A stretch of 30,570 nucleotides of DNA from Chara braunii. Its lineage: Eukaryota; Streptophyta; Charophyceae; Charales; Characeae. Positions 19,854-30,094 of the stretch are shown in pieces. The stretch spans positions 14,503 through 45,072 of the forward strand of contig BFEA01000391.1 of NCBI GenBank assembly GCA_003427395.1, in the 5' to 3' direction. The notes beneath the pieces were generated by a model. It saw only the letters and a list, made by a program, of their open reading frames with translations, had not been told where the DNA came from and did not search any database. The translations under genes were made by a program, and so were the position numbers. Each line of letters opens with the position of its first letter. The stretch's first letter is position 1.

Positions 19854-20173
19854 ATCGACCCGTTGATGTCGGGGAAAGCTGGCTTATTGGGGAAAGACGC
19901 ATGTTGTGGTAGGAGGTAGCGAACCTGCTCGTTGGTGATCGGGGAACAGTGGAATCATAGGCGGCTCGGGCAAGGCAAGCCCAACTGCTCTCTCGCACTT
20001 GCTGGGAGAACGGGCAGGGCGCGTGCGACCTTCGAGTGAAGGGTGAGAACGGGTTCAGCGGCGTGCTCCCCCTCCTTGAGCTTGGCGAGGGTTCCCTTCG
20101 TGGGACTAAATATATGCACGACCTCGCTCACTGCTGAGTCGGCCCGGTGAGCACGGGGGGGGACATACGTGAC
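19854..20173. other. 320-bp segment present only in the 3' LTR
   Basis: GACTAC|CGCTTGG in the 5' LTR (2705-2717) is split here by 320 bp. The ends show only a 2-base AC microhomology and no target duplication or inverted repeats. That fits a deletion from the 5' LTR better than an insertion here. The segment contains TAAATATAT (20107-20115), a TATA-like word. Confidence 0.7.
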
Positions 20174-21599
20174 CGCTTGGGGGACGGGGCGAACTGAATC
20201 AGGGGAACAGCGAGGAAGGAGAAGGTGAGGAAGGTCGAGCAGTGAGAATGGACAGCGCAAAGGAGGAGAGAGAGTGAGAGAGAGCAGCGAAGAAGAGAGG
20301 ATGCGAGAGAGGGAGAGGACTAAGTGAGAAAGTGAGGGAGAGCAAACAACGAACGACAAAGAGAGTGAGTGAGACGCGAGGTTGGACTGTGCGTGCAGAG
20401 TCGCTCTACGAGCTATTCTCCGCCCTTGTTTTAAGAGAAGTGTGAAGTGACTTTGTGGGGGCACGCAGTTTTTCAGGCTCAAATTTATGTGGGGGCGTTA
20501 TTTCACCGCATACAGTTTGTTGTTTTTGGCTTTGGGAAGGTGTTGTCTCGTGGGACGTGATTTCTAATTTTGTGACGAGAGATAAGGTCATTCAACTGCA
20601 TGCACTCCAAACTCGCATATCCTGGGTGCGATGACGGTTGAATGTGCGAACGAGGTGCTGTAAAATTTCCTGACTGGACTGCTAACTGTTCAAGCCTATC
20701 GCTGTGCGCATAGCATGGACCGACGGTAGTCCCAGGTAACAAGCCGTTGTGAAAACTCTCCAACCATTGTGAACTGTTTGAGTAGGCTGCTGTCCAAAAG
20801 ATAGAAAGACATAAAAAAAAGAGAGGGGGGGGAACGGTGAGAGAGAGAAGGGAAGAACAGCAAGAGAGAGAGAGAGAGAGTGAATGGGCGAGAGTGAGAG
20901 GGGAGGAGAACCGGGAAAGAGAGATGAAGATGAAGGGGAGATGAATAGAGGTCAGTATGACGCCACCAAGGGGAACAACAACGCTTAATGACGCGTGAAC
21001 TTGTCTATCCTACAGTTGACTGAGAAGATCAGGTGCCTCACAACTTTGTCTAATTGTGATAATTGCAACTGTCTGGGCTAGCCCAATCAACGGAGAGCTG
21101 ACGAACCTCGACGCCAATTCGTTGTTCTCAGTGAAGGAAAATTTGAACTAACCAGTTGTGGGATCTTGTTGCCTGATTGCCCGAGCTTATCGTAGAGAGA
21201 GATTTCCTGATCTGTTATATGAGCATCCGAGCTCGCTGCGGGGCGAGCTGCTCACCGTTGGGTTTTGATTTTTTTTCTAACTGCAGAACGAACTACGTGA
21301 TCTGACGATCGAGTTACCAAACCCGTTGGAGCACGAGTATACAAATCAGCTCATTGGCTGTCCAAACTTGCTGTCGGTCGAGCTTGCTGGTCAAACGGTT
21401 GACCATCCGAATGCTGGTGTTGCGTGTGCTCCTAGGGATACCGAAAATAGGGGAAAGTTGAAACATGGTACATAAGGGTACGGTCAAATCTTGAACCCTG
21501 CTGGTCGCCGAGGACCTCGGAAGCGGGCGCGGCGGGTGACAGATGCCGTTGCCCTTGGCTTCGGCGAACAGTAGTTGCCCCTCCCCGGATTTCCTCACA

Positions 21600-21603
21600 A
21601 CGT
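21600..21603. repeat. Target site duplication, right copy (ACGT)
   Basis: ACGT follows the CACA end of the 3' LTR and matches 264-267. Confidence 0.8.
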
Positions 21604-21688
21604 GACCAGAAGCATGGATCCACGATGAGCACCGAGCACCAAAGATGACCAGCAAGTTCCCGTCGAGCAACAAAGGAGAGCATAGTCC

Positions 21689-21696
21689 GCGCGCAT

Positions 21697-21731
<35 letters not shown>
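21689..21731. repeat. (CG)n followed by (GA)n microsatellite
   Basis: An alternating GC run (21689-21710, one AT interruption) abuts a GA run (21711-21731). Alternating CG of this length can adopt Z-DNA, and GA runs can form triplexes. Confidence 0.9.
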
Positions 21732-21867
21732 CACAAATGTTGAGCAGGAAAAGCACGGATCCATGATGAGCATGAAAAGCACGGATCCACAATGAGCACG
21801 AAAAACACACGATGAGGACCACCCGTTGAGCACCAAAGGAGAGCACCAAGTTCCCGTCGATCGACGG

Positions 21868-21871
<4 letters not shown>

Positions 21872-21906
<35 letters not shown>

Positions 21907-21933
21907 CAGAGAGAGAGAGAGAGAGACAGAGAG
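21872..21933. repeat. (GA)n microsatellite with CA interruptions
   Basis: About 60 bp of GA repeats with periodic GACAGA. A long minus-strand open frame across this and neighbouring repeats is an artefact of period-2 and period-3 sequence. Confidence 0.9.
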
Positions 21934-21988
21934 CACGATGAGCACCAAGTTCCCATCGAGAACGAAAAGCACGGATCGACGATGAGCA

Positions 21989-22335
21989 CCGACAACAACA
22001 ATGCGGGCGGGCGATTGGAGGGGTGGGCGGCAACAACAATGAGGGCGAGCGATTGGAGGGGTGGGCCAACAATAACAATGTGGGCGGGCGATTGGAGGGG
22101 TGGGCCGACAACACCAATGCGGACGGGCGATTGGAGGGGTGGTCGACAACACCGAAGCAGGTGGCCGGGGCAACGAAAGCACACGGGCGGGCGATTCGGC
22201 GCTTCAAGTACCAACCGGCGATCGTGGAGGAGTGGTCGGGGCGGGCCACGATTACGGGCGGACGGGCGGGCGGACAATTGGAGGGGTGGGCCACGATTAC
22301 GGCGGACGATTGGAGGGGTGGGCGGGGGTGCAATT
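21989..22335. repeat. ~39-bp GC-rich minisatellite
   Basis: Four tandem units (21989-22150) carry GGGCGATTGGAGGGGTGGGC separated by AACAACAATG-like spacers. The GATTGGAGGGGTGGGC core returns near 22274 and 22307. The plus-strand open frames here only follow the repeat period. Confidence 0.85.
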
Positions 22336-22371
22336 CGGCACCTCTGGTAGCGACCGACAAAATCTGAAATC

Positions 22372-22513
22372 TGACATCGCACGGCCCGATTTGCAGGCCG
22401 GTAACCACCACAGACGGCCCAGATCGCAGGCCGATCAGAAAACTTTCCGATCGGCCTGCGATCCATGTCATCCGCAGTGGTTACCGGTCTGCGATTCGGG
22501 CCGTGTGATATGA
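22372..22513. repeat. Near-loopless foldback, two ~70-bp arms
   Basis: The left arm (22372-22440) and right arm (22444-22513) are imperfect reverse complements around GATCGCAGGCCGATC / GATCGGCCTGCGATC. Shared blocks include CACGGCCCGA and CCGGTAACCAC. It lies exactly between the minisatellite and the chromovirus relic. Confidence 0.85.
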
Positions 22514-22540
22514 CGTTTAGCAGTTATTATAGTAGGTGTA

Positions 22541-23420
22541 GATTTGACCAGCATCCAGAAGCCAATGGACAGGCTAAGGAGATCAACCAGATTGTCACCC
22601 AACTCCTTCGTGCCATAACAACTCTCGATCATAACACATGGGATGAAAAGTTGGATGTAATGAAGGGGTTCAACAACAACTCCATTCACTCTGCCACCAA
22701 TATGCTGCCTAATAGGTTGCGGTACCCATGGCAAACCCGCAACTATTTGTCCTTCTTGTTTCCTTATCGTTCAGCTGATCCGACTTTTGGCATGCTTGGA
22801 TACGGCATTGAGGACCAACACTTGCTCAAAGTTGTTGCTGCAATAAGCAAGCGCCAACATGCCATGGTTAAGTTCACCAACAAGCCATGCAAACCTGCAA
22901 TATTCAAAGAAAAGGATTATATTTGGGCAAGGATGTATAAGTTTCAGATGAAGAGGGGGTGTCTTGTAAGCTTCTTCCTTTTTACTACGACCATTCGCAA
23001 ATCCCAAAAGTTGTTGGGGATGACATTTTTGGTTCTTTGTATGTGATTCACATCCCGACTCATCTGGGCACATTCCGAGTCTTCCGTGTTCCTAAGTTCT
23101 TCCCCTATACTTCTGCTACTTCCATCGTGATCCTATCATTCCTCAAGCTATCCAAAGCGGTCAAGAAATTGACAGAACTGTTGCACATAAGGGCAACTTA
23201 AAGAACAAAGAGTATCAGGTTCATTTTTTGTATCACCCATTAGACGAGCCACATTAGGTATCTCGGTATGACCTTTTGAAGACTGCAACTCGTGTAGTTA
23301 ATGCCTACAAACAAAATATCGTTTCCAAACTAAAACCATTATTCACTCCAAAGCTTACTTCATATGAAGCATTTTGTAGCCACTCACACACAGTTACTCG
23401 CTCGAGCGGACCTTGCTCTT
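22541..23420 (+). pseudogene. Ty3 chromovirus integrase C-terminal part plus chromodomain remnant
   Basis: Starts mid-integrase at QHPEANGQAKEINQIVTQLL (the region around the third catalytic acidic residue) and FNNNSIHSATNMLPNRLRY. After a frame change near 22960 comes the GPY/F-like part (KLLPFYYDHSQIPKVVGDDIFG, TFRVFRVPKFFPYT). A second frame change near 23127 leads to a chromodomain-like segment (EYQVHFLYHPLDEPH, YDLL), with TAG at 23255 where such domains usually have Trp. Everything upstream (gag to IN core) is missing. It is not closely related to the integrase of the large element. Confidence 0.8.
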
Positions 23421-23430
23421 GAGGGGGGGG
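23421..23430 (+). promoter_or_regulatory. Polypurine tract of the chromovirus relic
   Basis: GAGGGGGGGG directly precedes a TGATGTAAAG LTR start, shortly after the chromodomain remnant, as expected for a PPT. Confidence 0.65.
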
Positions 23431-24093
23431 TGATGTAAAGACTTGCAAAATCACAGACTCTGAACTTTGTTGTTTTATGAGTTCTGTTGCTGGATTGCGT
23501 GACTTGCCGAGATTCTTGCCTTCTACTAAGATTTCTAAGTATGTGTGTATGCATTATTGTCGAGTTTCCATCTGTTTGTCTGATTGCATGATTGTGTGGG
23601 TGTGCATGTGACCCCCTAAGGTACTTGTATGCTACAAAGGCCCTCAACCCTGATACTTACATGTGCACGTTCTTTTGCGGGGTTGCAACGTTCTAGTGGT
23701 AGGCTACGATCTACCCCCCAACATAACGCACCCTGATAATAAATATATACAAGCTATATTTCCAAGCCAGTACAACCAATATGAGGGTGTGTTGTGTTCG
23801 AGGGAAGACGATAGGCCTGTGTAGGTTGGGAAACACCCATGTAGTGATAGGAAGGCAAAAGATGAAACAAAGTTTTTACCTTTAATAGTCGAAAAATTTT
23901 AGAGTTTGGTAGGCATATAGGATCTAGGGGTACCGGTCCAGTAGTCTGAGTCTAGGGCCAACCACAAGGGATATATGACTGCATTGATGTTTCCCTCTGA
24001 AAGAAGGTACCAGTAGATTGAAAGGTTGTATGGCGCGGAACATCACCACTTGAAAAGGCAGTAGTTTGGTGAAGAGCGTCATTTTGCACCACA
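23431..24093 (+). repeat. Single 663-bp LTR shared by two element fragments
   Basis: It begins TGATGTAAAG right after the PPT and ends CACCACA, six bases before a PBS-like sequence. A TATA-like TAAATATATAC lies at about 23741. No second copy is present in the window, so both borders rest on the PPT and PBS only. Confidence 0.6.
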
Positions 24094-24099
24094 TAAGTT

Positions 24100-24119
24100 T
24101 GGCGACCGGCTACTGGGAC
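24100..24119 (+). promoter_or_regulatory. Candidate primer-binding site, possibly tRNA-Arg type
   Basis: TGGCGACCGGCTACTGGGAC follows the LTR end. The first eight bases (TGGCGACC) fit tRNAs ending GGTCGCCA, such as some plant tRNA-Arg; the rest matches only partly, as expected in an old copy. Confidence 0.45.
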
Positions 24120-25765
24120 AAGCGCTCAACTTGGAGGAGCGTTGCGGAGGAAGAAGGCGGGTTTGTCCCTCCACCATAGCTATGGTGAAGCGGTCTAAGG
24201 AGGAGAGTGACGGGGCTGCTTACCTAGGTGTGCTGGTCTATATCTTGATCCTCTTGGTTGGCATTTCACTTGAAGGCCCCTATTGGGGTTGGCTTCTTCA
24301 AGGAGGACTTTATGGTCTTGATAGGCATGGTGGTTATGGTAGGTGGGGCATTTCAACTTTGCCATGTCCTTTATACATTGGACCAAGGCTCTGCTAGTCT
24401 GCCATAGCCACCTACTTGACAGGGAGGAGAAAAGTGTATGAGATGGCTATGGTGGACGTGATGAAGGGTTGGCAATAAGAAGAGGATTCAGATATTGGTT
24501 TTGGCTCACTTTTAATTTTTATTATTATTATTATTATTGATAAGAAGAAGTTGGGGGAGTCAAAGGAGGTTGGAGATTGTGGGGAGATGAAGGGGGATTG
24601 AAAGGTGTTTCCTGGTGTTCATCATCTTCTTCTTCTCCTATTCTTATTTCTTTTTCTTCCTTTGTCTAATTTTCTTTACATGCTTTTCGTTTCAGTTGCA
24701 ATTGAATGATATTATCTTTCTTTGTAGAAGGTTAAGCAATACCAAACAAGATTCTTGCATCTAGTATGACTTCAAGTTGATGATCGGTTGTCAAGATAGG
24801 CGTGGGCACCGCGGTGTAGACTAATGCAGAGTAGACCATCCTAGATTACTAGGTACATTAGAGTAGAGGTTTCTAATTGGGTTAGGAAGACATATGAGAG
24901 AGAGGGTGGTGAGTTAAACTTTATCTCAGGAGTTCGGGATACATATGGAAGTGTCGTGTGATTGGGGAATGTCCATGGATGAGTGCATGGCACTGCATGG
25001 CGTGATGGGGTATGTTGTACTCCTTTTCCTACTCTTTGTGAACTTGGCTCATGTGGATCTGTTTATGGACTGCTCTCGCACTTGATGGATGGATAGATGC
25101 AAGAATCTTGTTTGGTATTGCTTAACCTTCTACAATGCTTTCATCTTTTCATTATGAAATTGATTATACTTGAGTAGGGACTAGTTATGCTTGTTGTTTC
25201 CTTTCAGTTCCTCAGAGTTAGGATTGGGATGCATAGTATAGTTCTCTTTCTCCGGGAGTAAAGGGTCCGTCCCTTTGTGTAGAGGGCGCAGTTGTTGGCC
25301 TACCTAGGCGCAATAGTGGGACCCTAACCCAGTGAGAGACGAACTTGCTTGCTACCTTTTCTAGTGCCGCATCGGGCAACTCCTTGACTTGTTGGAACGT
25401 GGAGGCACCCTAGGTTTGGACATTCACTTTCAAGTACATCTTGTTTGTGTTCTTCTGCAAATTCGGACACCAGGCTCGTGGCTTGGCTCGCAACGGTCTT
25501 ACTCCCTTCAATTGCTATTGTCTCATCTATGTCATTTCTTAAATCTGATCCATCTGTTTTTTTTCGGATGTGCGTTAGATTGGGCAAGAATAAATCTCAT
25601 GTGTGATCTGAAAGGAGAGGGTCGTCAAGGCAGACCTCTGTTATTATTTTGAGTTGTTGCTTGTTTGTCATTCTCCACTCCAAATGAAGTTTTGCTACGA
25701 CTAAATTCTATCATTTGAGTTTATCTCAATTCTTTGTTTGAGCTTATTTCAATGTTCACCGAGAC
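24120..25765 (+). other. Leader region of the second element, non-coding as far as visible
   Basis: No ORF here has recognisable similarity; the open frames at 24131-24397 and 25389-25652 lack support. The region holds an ATT microsatellite (24521-24538) and a perfect 41-bp inverted repeat (listed separately). Confidence 0.45.
24723..25134. repeat. Perfect 41-bp inverted repeat bounding 412 bp
   Basis: Arms 24723-24763 and 25094-25134 are identical in inverse orientation over 41 of 41 bases, beginning TGTAGAAGGTTAAGC. The 330-bp interior is non-coding. No clear target duplication flanks it, so a MITE-like element is possible but unproven. Confidence 0.8.
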
Positions 25766-27700
25766 ATGATCTCAAGGAGAGAAAGAGGGGGTGGGGGGGG
25801 AAGGGAGAGTCTTGCGAGAGTAGGAATTGGGAAAAAGAGTATTGGTCTGGAAAGGAGAAAAGATAACACTCGCCTTAAGAGACTTATTGAATCCTTGTCC
25901 GGTTTATTTGTCGTTGGTGAGAATTATAATTCCGACAATAGAACTAGCATGGTGATGACTTTAGACAAATTTAGGACTTTAAAGGAGGCTTCGGTGGACG
26001 AAGTGGACAAGCAACTTTATTAAGGACTTTATCACAAAGTCTTGAAGAAGGAGAAAGCGGATGAGGAGAGTACGAGGAAAGAGACTCTTGCTGCCCCTGA
26101 GGCCATCTTTGTGATTGTTCTTGCTTCAAATATATGCGGAAGTAAAAAAAAAGATGCTCTCTCTCCTTAGAGCCTTAGGAGAGGTCAAGGCTCTTGACGA
26201 CCTTCCCAACCTGGTCTCCAAGTTGCTTGATCAGGTGCAGCAACGACGGGATGACATCATAAAGATGGTCAAGGAACAGCAAGATCATCCGCAACATGCT
26301 CAAATTAGCAATCCTCTCCTTTTGCCCCTCAATTTTATTGTTGTTGTTGTGTCCATAGTCAGTGTCCCTCTCCACTCCTCTACTTCTATGAGTGTTACAG
26401 ACCTTCAAGTTAGGACTAATGCATGTGCAGGTTCTAGCATTACCGCAGCAAGCTTTGCCGCTAGAAACCCTACAACTGCTGCATGTTAAAGTGAAATATC
26501 AACACTGGTTGATCCTTCTTATATCGCTCCACATGTTGGTAAAAGTGTGGCAGAACTTGCCCCTTGATCTGATGGGAAAGTTAATGTCATACGTTGGTGT
26601 GCGCAAATGAAAGCATACTTCAAGTGTCCCACACATAGAAATCTAATAAGTTCATTAGCTTGATGCCCCCGGTCATTAACTTCATGGAAGTTCAAGTTGC
26701 TGAGGTTAGACTTTGTTAAGTGGTAGGAAACCAACCGACCATAGACGAAGTACTGACTAATATGAAGATAAGTATGTTGCCTTGAGGACAAGGAATGGAA
26801 TCTCTGTCATTAGAGGGAAACGGTGAATGGGCACAATGAAGGCCTTCGAACAAGAGTTAAATAAATTATTCACCACTTTTGGCGTTGAGATGAATACCAC
26901 CATGAGTTTGAACTGTGTTTGTGGCATGATCCTTAAAGATTACATTCACCGACTAGAGCTCCAAATCTTTAAATTTACTAGCTAGCAACCCCTTATGAAG
27001 GAGGTAGTCGAGCTTGTGGCCTTAAACCTCTCACGTGCACTGACAACCAAAATAACTTTTTCTCATAGGCGGTATGGACGCAAGAACGACTTTGCTGTGC
27101 ATGACCAGGTGCAGGGTGAGGACCAATTTTATATGGGTGTTTGTGATCTAAGTCATGATCGAGACGTGGAACCGATGAGGACTGCACTTCATTAGCCTTG
27201 GAGCCTAAAAAAGTTGAAGATAAAAAAATAAATGTTGTGAAAAAGTTTGTCGATACTCACAAGGGGCTTGGTCGCAACTCAAGGAAGAAGGCACAAGTTC
27301 ACCTTGCCCGAGAGGGTAAAATCCGAGTCAATCTAAAGGATGCGTCCACTAAAACATGAACAGATCTTAAGACCAATCATCCAATTTCGGAGAAGAGATT
27401 GAAAGATAAAGTGTGTTTACATTAGATGTTATGAAAGAGTTTTTTGTTACTAAGGATCTGGTCACCACTAAATGAGAAAGTTACAAGTTCACCTTCCCAA
27501 AAGGGCTAAGACCCCAACAAATCCGGAGGATGCATCCACTGAACCATAGAAAGATCTTTGGATCGATCGACAACTTTTGAAAAATAGGTTGAAAGATACA
27601 ATGTGTTTGCATTGTGATAAAAGGATCGCTTTATGCAACAATGATTCCGCATGCAGGGAAATTGACAAAGGGCGTACAACAATTATCAACACTCTCTAAC
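25766..27700 (+). pseudogene. Heavily decayed gag-like region of the second element
   Basis: Fragments in changing frames: a basic/charged start (25766-26023), a helical KALDDLPNLVSKLLDQVQQRRDD piece (about 26180-26250), a VNVIRWCAQMKAYF-like capsid word near 26585, and a lysine-rich linker with a CLHC pair near 27605 that may be a relic zinc knuckle. Many stops throughout. Placement between an LTR/PBS and a protease relic is the main reason for calling it gag. Confidence 0.4.
27241..27620 (+). repeat. Head-to-tail 190-bp tandem duplication inside the gag relic
   Basis: 27241-27430 and 27431-27620 align at a constant offset of 190 bp, with shared words such as ACAAGTTCACCTT, GGATGC.TCCACT and TTGAAAGATA. 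They are strongly diverged. Both copies end at the candidate knuckle (KVCLH / MCLHC). Confidence 0.75.
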
Positions 27701-27954
27701 ACAAGAGGGGGCTGAGCTAGTGGGCGAAGGTTCCTCCACTGAGCCTGAATCTGATCAACAACCCACTCTTGATGACCTATCTAATGCAGATTCCAAGGCT
27801 GGACCTTCTCAAGTCCTTTATGTAAAGTCTTGGAAGGAGCCTCAAGAGGTAAACCTCCACTACCACTTGGAGCACTAGGCCAAGCTTAGGCAAGGTCGGC
27901 CACAAAGGGCAGTGAAGTCAATCTACTCCGAACTCTTTATTAACCATACTTACA

Positions 27955-28220
27955 TCGTATATTGGTTCATTGTGGTGCAACTAGTAACTTTTTTCTCCAC
28001 GCACTATTTCGCGGGTCTTGGGATGGAGTAGGTGGAACTGCAAAACCTCTGCAAGGTTATGGGTGGCAAGCAAATGGTTGTCACTTCGACGCACGCAGTC
28101 AAAGATGTGTGTACAACCTTTGACACAGGTTGCATTGTCACACATGCTCTCCACTTTTATATTATCGAACATTGTCCCCTCAATCCTGTAATTGGTTTGA
28201 ATTGGCTTCACAAACAATAG
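27955..28220 (+). pseudogene. Retropepsin remnant of the second element
   Basis: LVHCGATSNFFLHALF matches the D-[CS]-GAT-x-NF active-site region of chromovirus proteases, but the catalytic Asp is His (CAT at 27968). After a frame change near 28025, VMGGKQMVVTS and CPLNPVIGLNWL match the C-terminal protease motif. Inactive. No RT could be recognised downstream. Confidence 0.65.
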
Positions 28221-29122
28221 CAACGAACAATGTGGAAGGAGTTACGCTTTGGTATACTTGATGGTAGATGAAACGCGCAATCCCCAAGTGATTGTTCTTA
28301 ACACGGCGCAATTCCACAGAAAACGGCACAAGCGGGAACAAGGTGAGAAGATGTATATAGCCTTGGTAGAGCTTGCTCATATACCTTCTACGAAGGGTAG
28401 AACTTGCTCGTATAGCTTCTACCTTCTGCTGCTGATATTCAGCCACTTCGGAAAATATCCAAGGATCAACTAGATAACAAAGTTGTGTTTTTGTGAATAT
28501 TTTATGTCCTATCATTGTGAGAGAGTCTACTACTTCTCTGAAATGGATGAGTTTGCCAAGTTGTCAAGGGCCTTTGTCACGCCCAGTTTAGGAACTGGAT
28601 GATATCCCTTCTTCTTCAACCGTTTTGAAGCTGGTCTTGGACTATCTAAATGACATATATCCGATTCGATTGATGAGTGGTTATAGCATGCAACGTCTTA
28701 GACCATTCCCTACCAAGTCCGCTAAGATGGTGTTTGTATACTGCTATGTTTGGTGCTCACCCCATCCGCAATCCTGAGGTTACTGACGTGGACAGTGACC
28801 TCCATTGGCTCCTCATGGATGTGTTCAAATCCACTAATAACGAGGATCTGAATATAGTACACATTACAGAAAGGGGTCAAAGGTGAACACCTTGTGGACC
28901 TTCATAAACAACTCACAATGACTACAAGCTTCTCTTCCAAATTCCTCAAAAACTATTTGGCCAGGGCATGGGAGGAAGAAGTTGTCTTGGGTGCAAAAAC
29001 TGCTCACCAACAGTTCACCCAACAAACGACGAAAGACATGGTAATGCCATCCATCAGTACAACTTGTCCTGTCACGTGGAATCTAAAAGGTATAGGCGAC
29101 AGTAATCACAAAAGCGTATAAG
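28221..29122. other. Unassigned sequence after the protease relic
   Basis: Small open frames (28249-28473, 28677-28886, 28894-29121) show no family I recognise; degraded pol is possible. A 31-bp imperfect tandem pair with GTAGA(G/A)CTTGCTC starts at 28366 and 28397. Confidence 0.35.
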
Positions 29123-29330
29123 CGAGATGTGCCGGGTAACACGGGGGGCAAGTGGAAAAAGGCCATCGACAATAAATCCAATCGATGGCCCGTTATAGTT
29201 TCGGGCTTCCGAAACTGCCCGCGACCTCTTTCATATATAAGAGTTTGAAAAGAAAAGGAGTCCGAGGATGATAGTTTTTATGGGAAGGTATGACATGCAA
29301 AAAGGAAAGCAAGAAGAGATGCACACGCAA
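29123..29330 (+). repeat. 208-bp direct repeat, copy 1, with hairpins and TATA box
   Basis: It pairs with 29625-29832 at equal length, about 85% identical by eye. It contains hairpin A (arms 29161-29169 / 29182-29190), hairpin B (GTTTCGG/CCGAAAC, 29198-29215) and TTTCATATATAAGAGTTTGA, identical in both copies and TATA-box-like. Confidence 0.8.
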
Positions 29331-29624
29331 AAAGAAAGAGAAAAGAAGGGAAGTAAAAAGATTCATAGGAACCACTAGTACCTTAGGAAAAGGACGACAG
29401 GTTTTGGGTTGATAACATCACGAGCATTTCTTGAGGCCAACAACAAAGACTAGAGGAGAATGTATCTCTACCAAAACTCTCTGCTGCTATGCACAACATA
29501 ACTATTGGCAAGTGTCCCGACCCCAATGACCTTCCTTTTGAATTCTATGCAAATAACTATGATATTTTTTAACCTATTTTGCTTTCGCTCTTTAAACCAC
29601 CAGTACCTTTCCCAACTATTTTGT

Positions 29625-29832
29625 CGAGATGCGCCGGGTAACACGGAGGGCAAGTACGAGAGGACCGCCGACAATAAATCGAATCGGTGGCCCATTTTGG
29701 TTTCGGGTCTCTGAAACTGTCCGCGACCTATTTCATATATAAGAGTTTGAAAATAAAAGGAGTCTGAGGATAATAGTTTTGGAGGGAAGGTGTAACATGC
29801 AAAGAGGAAAGCAAAAAGAGATGCATATGCAA
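29625..29832 (+). repeat. 208-bp direct repeat, copy 2
   Basis: Same layout as copy 1: hairpin A (29663-29671 / 29684-29692), hairpin B with one G-U type pair, and the same TATA-like block. The 294-bp spacer between copies has no open frame worth noting. Confidence 0.8.
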
Positions 29833-30094
29833 CCCCACAGTTGAAGATCGGTTTTGTATGAAACTTGCTAAGTTCGAATTTCTGGAAGTTGTTTCTACAC
29901 AGGTATACGCAGAAGAAGATGGTACAGACACACCCTCCGTGTAAAGCATCTGGACTAAAAGTTGGCCTAAATATGGACGGTGGTTGGTCAGCAACCACTC
30001 CGTTTGAACCTCGAATAGAGAGCCCCATTTTTTTGTAAGACAAACAAGTTTAAGACTCCGGCTCCTTTTGCATTCTAGAGAACATCAATCTGAT

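Larger units (their letters stand above)
268..21599 (+). mobile_element. Giant Ty3/Gypsy-type LTR retrotransposon, decayed, with a multi-ORF block upstream of gag
   Basis: The element is 21,332 bp: LTRs of 3,869 and 4,230 bp around a 13,233-bp interior. Order is PBS, leader, accessory ORFs, gag, PR, RT, RNase H, IN, which is the Ty3 order (IN last). The integrase has no chromodomain, and the PBS is tRNA-Asp as in plant Athila-type elements. Extra ORFs before gag recall Ogre/Tat elements, so a place in or near the Ogre/Tat-Athila group is possible but unproven. LTRs differ by roughly 5% in the first 230 bases by eye, mostly transitions, indicating an insertion that is not recent. Stops, frameshifts and a pol deletion make it non-autonomous. 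Confidence 0.93.
17370..21599 (+). repeat. 3' long terminal repeat (4.23 kb)
   Basis: It begins TGTTAGGCGG and ends CCTCACA, and is nearly collinear with the 5' LTR, with scattered substitutions (mostly transitions) and small indels. It contains 320 bp (19854-20173) and about 28 bp near 19160 absent from the 5' copy. It also has the terminal hairpin (17372-17401), subrepeats (about 18370-18935) and GA tracts. Confidence 0.95.
21604..21988. repeat. Satellite array, right flank of the insertion
   Basis: Continuation of the array at 1-267, with AAAAGCACGGATCCACGATG-type units. They alternate with an AGCACCAAGTTCCCGTCGA motif present three times (near 21650, 21845 and 21943) and are interrupted by CG and GA microsatellites. 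Confidence 0.85.

Noticed and set aside
21314-22471. Long minus-strand open frame (385 aa), with two overlapping ones, over the 3' LTR end and satellite
   Set aside because: It crosses the LTR boundary, GA microsatellites and the minisatellite; the protein is periodic Ser/Leu and Ala-Arg-Pro-His text created by repeats.
24131-24397. 88-aa frame with a hydrophobic stretch as a membrane protein
   Set aside because: Lies in the leader of a decayed element, with no family similarity I recognise.
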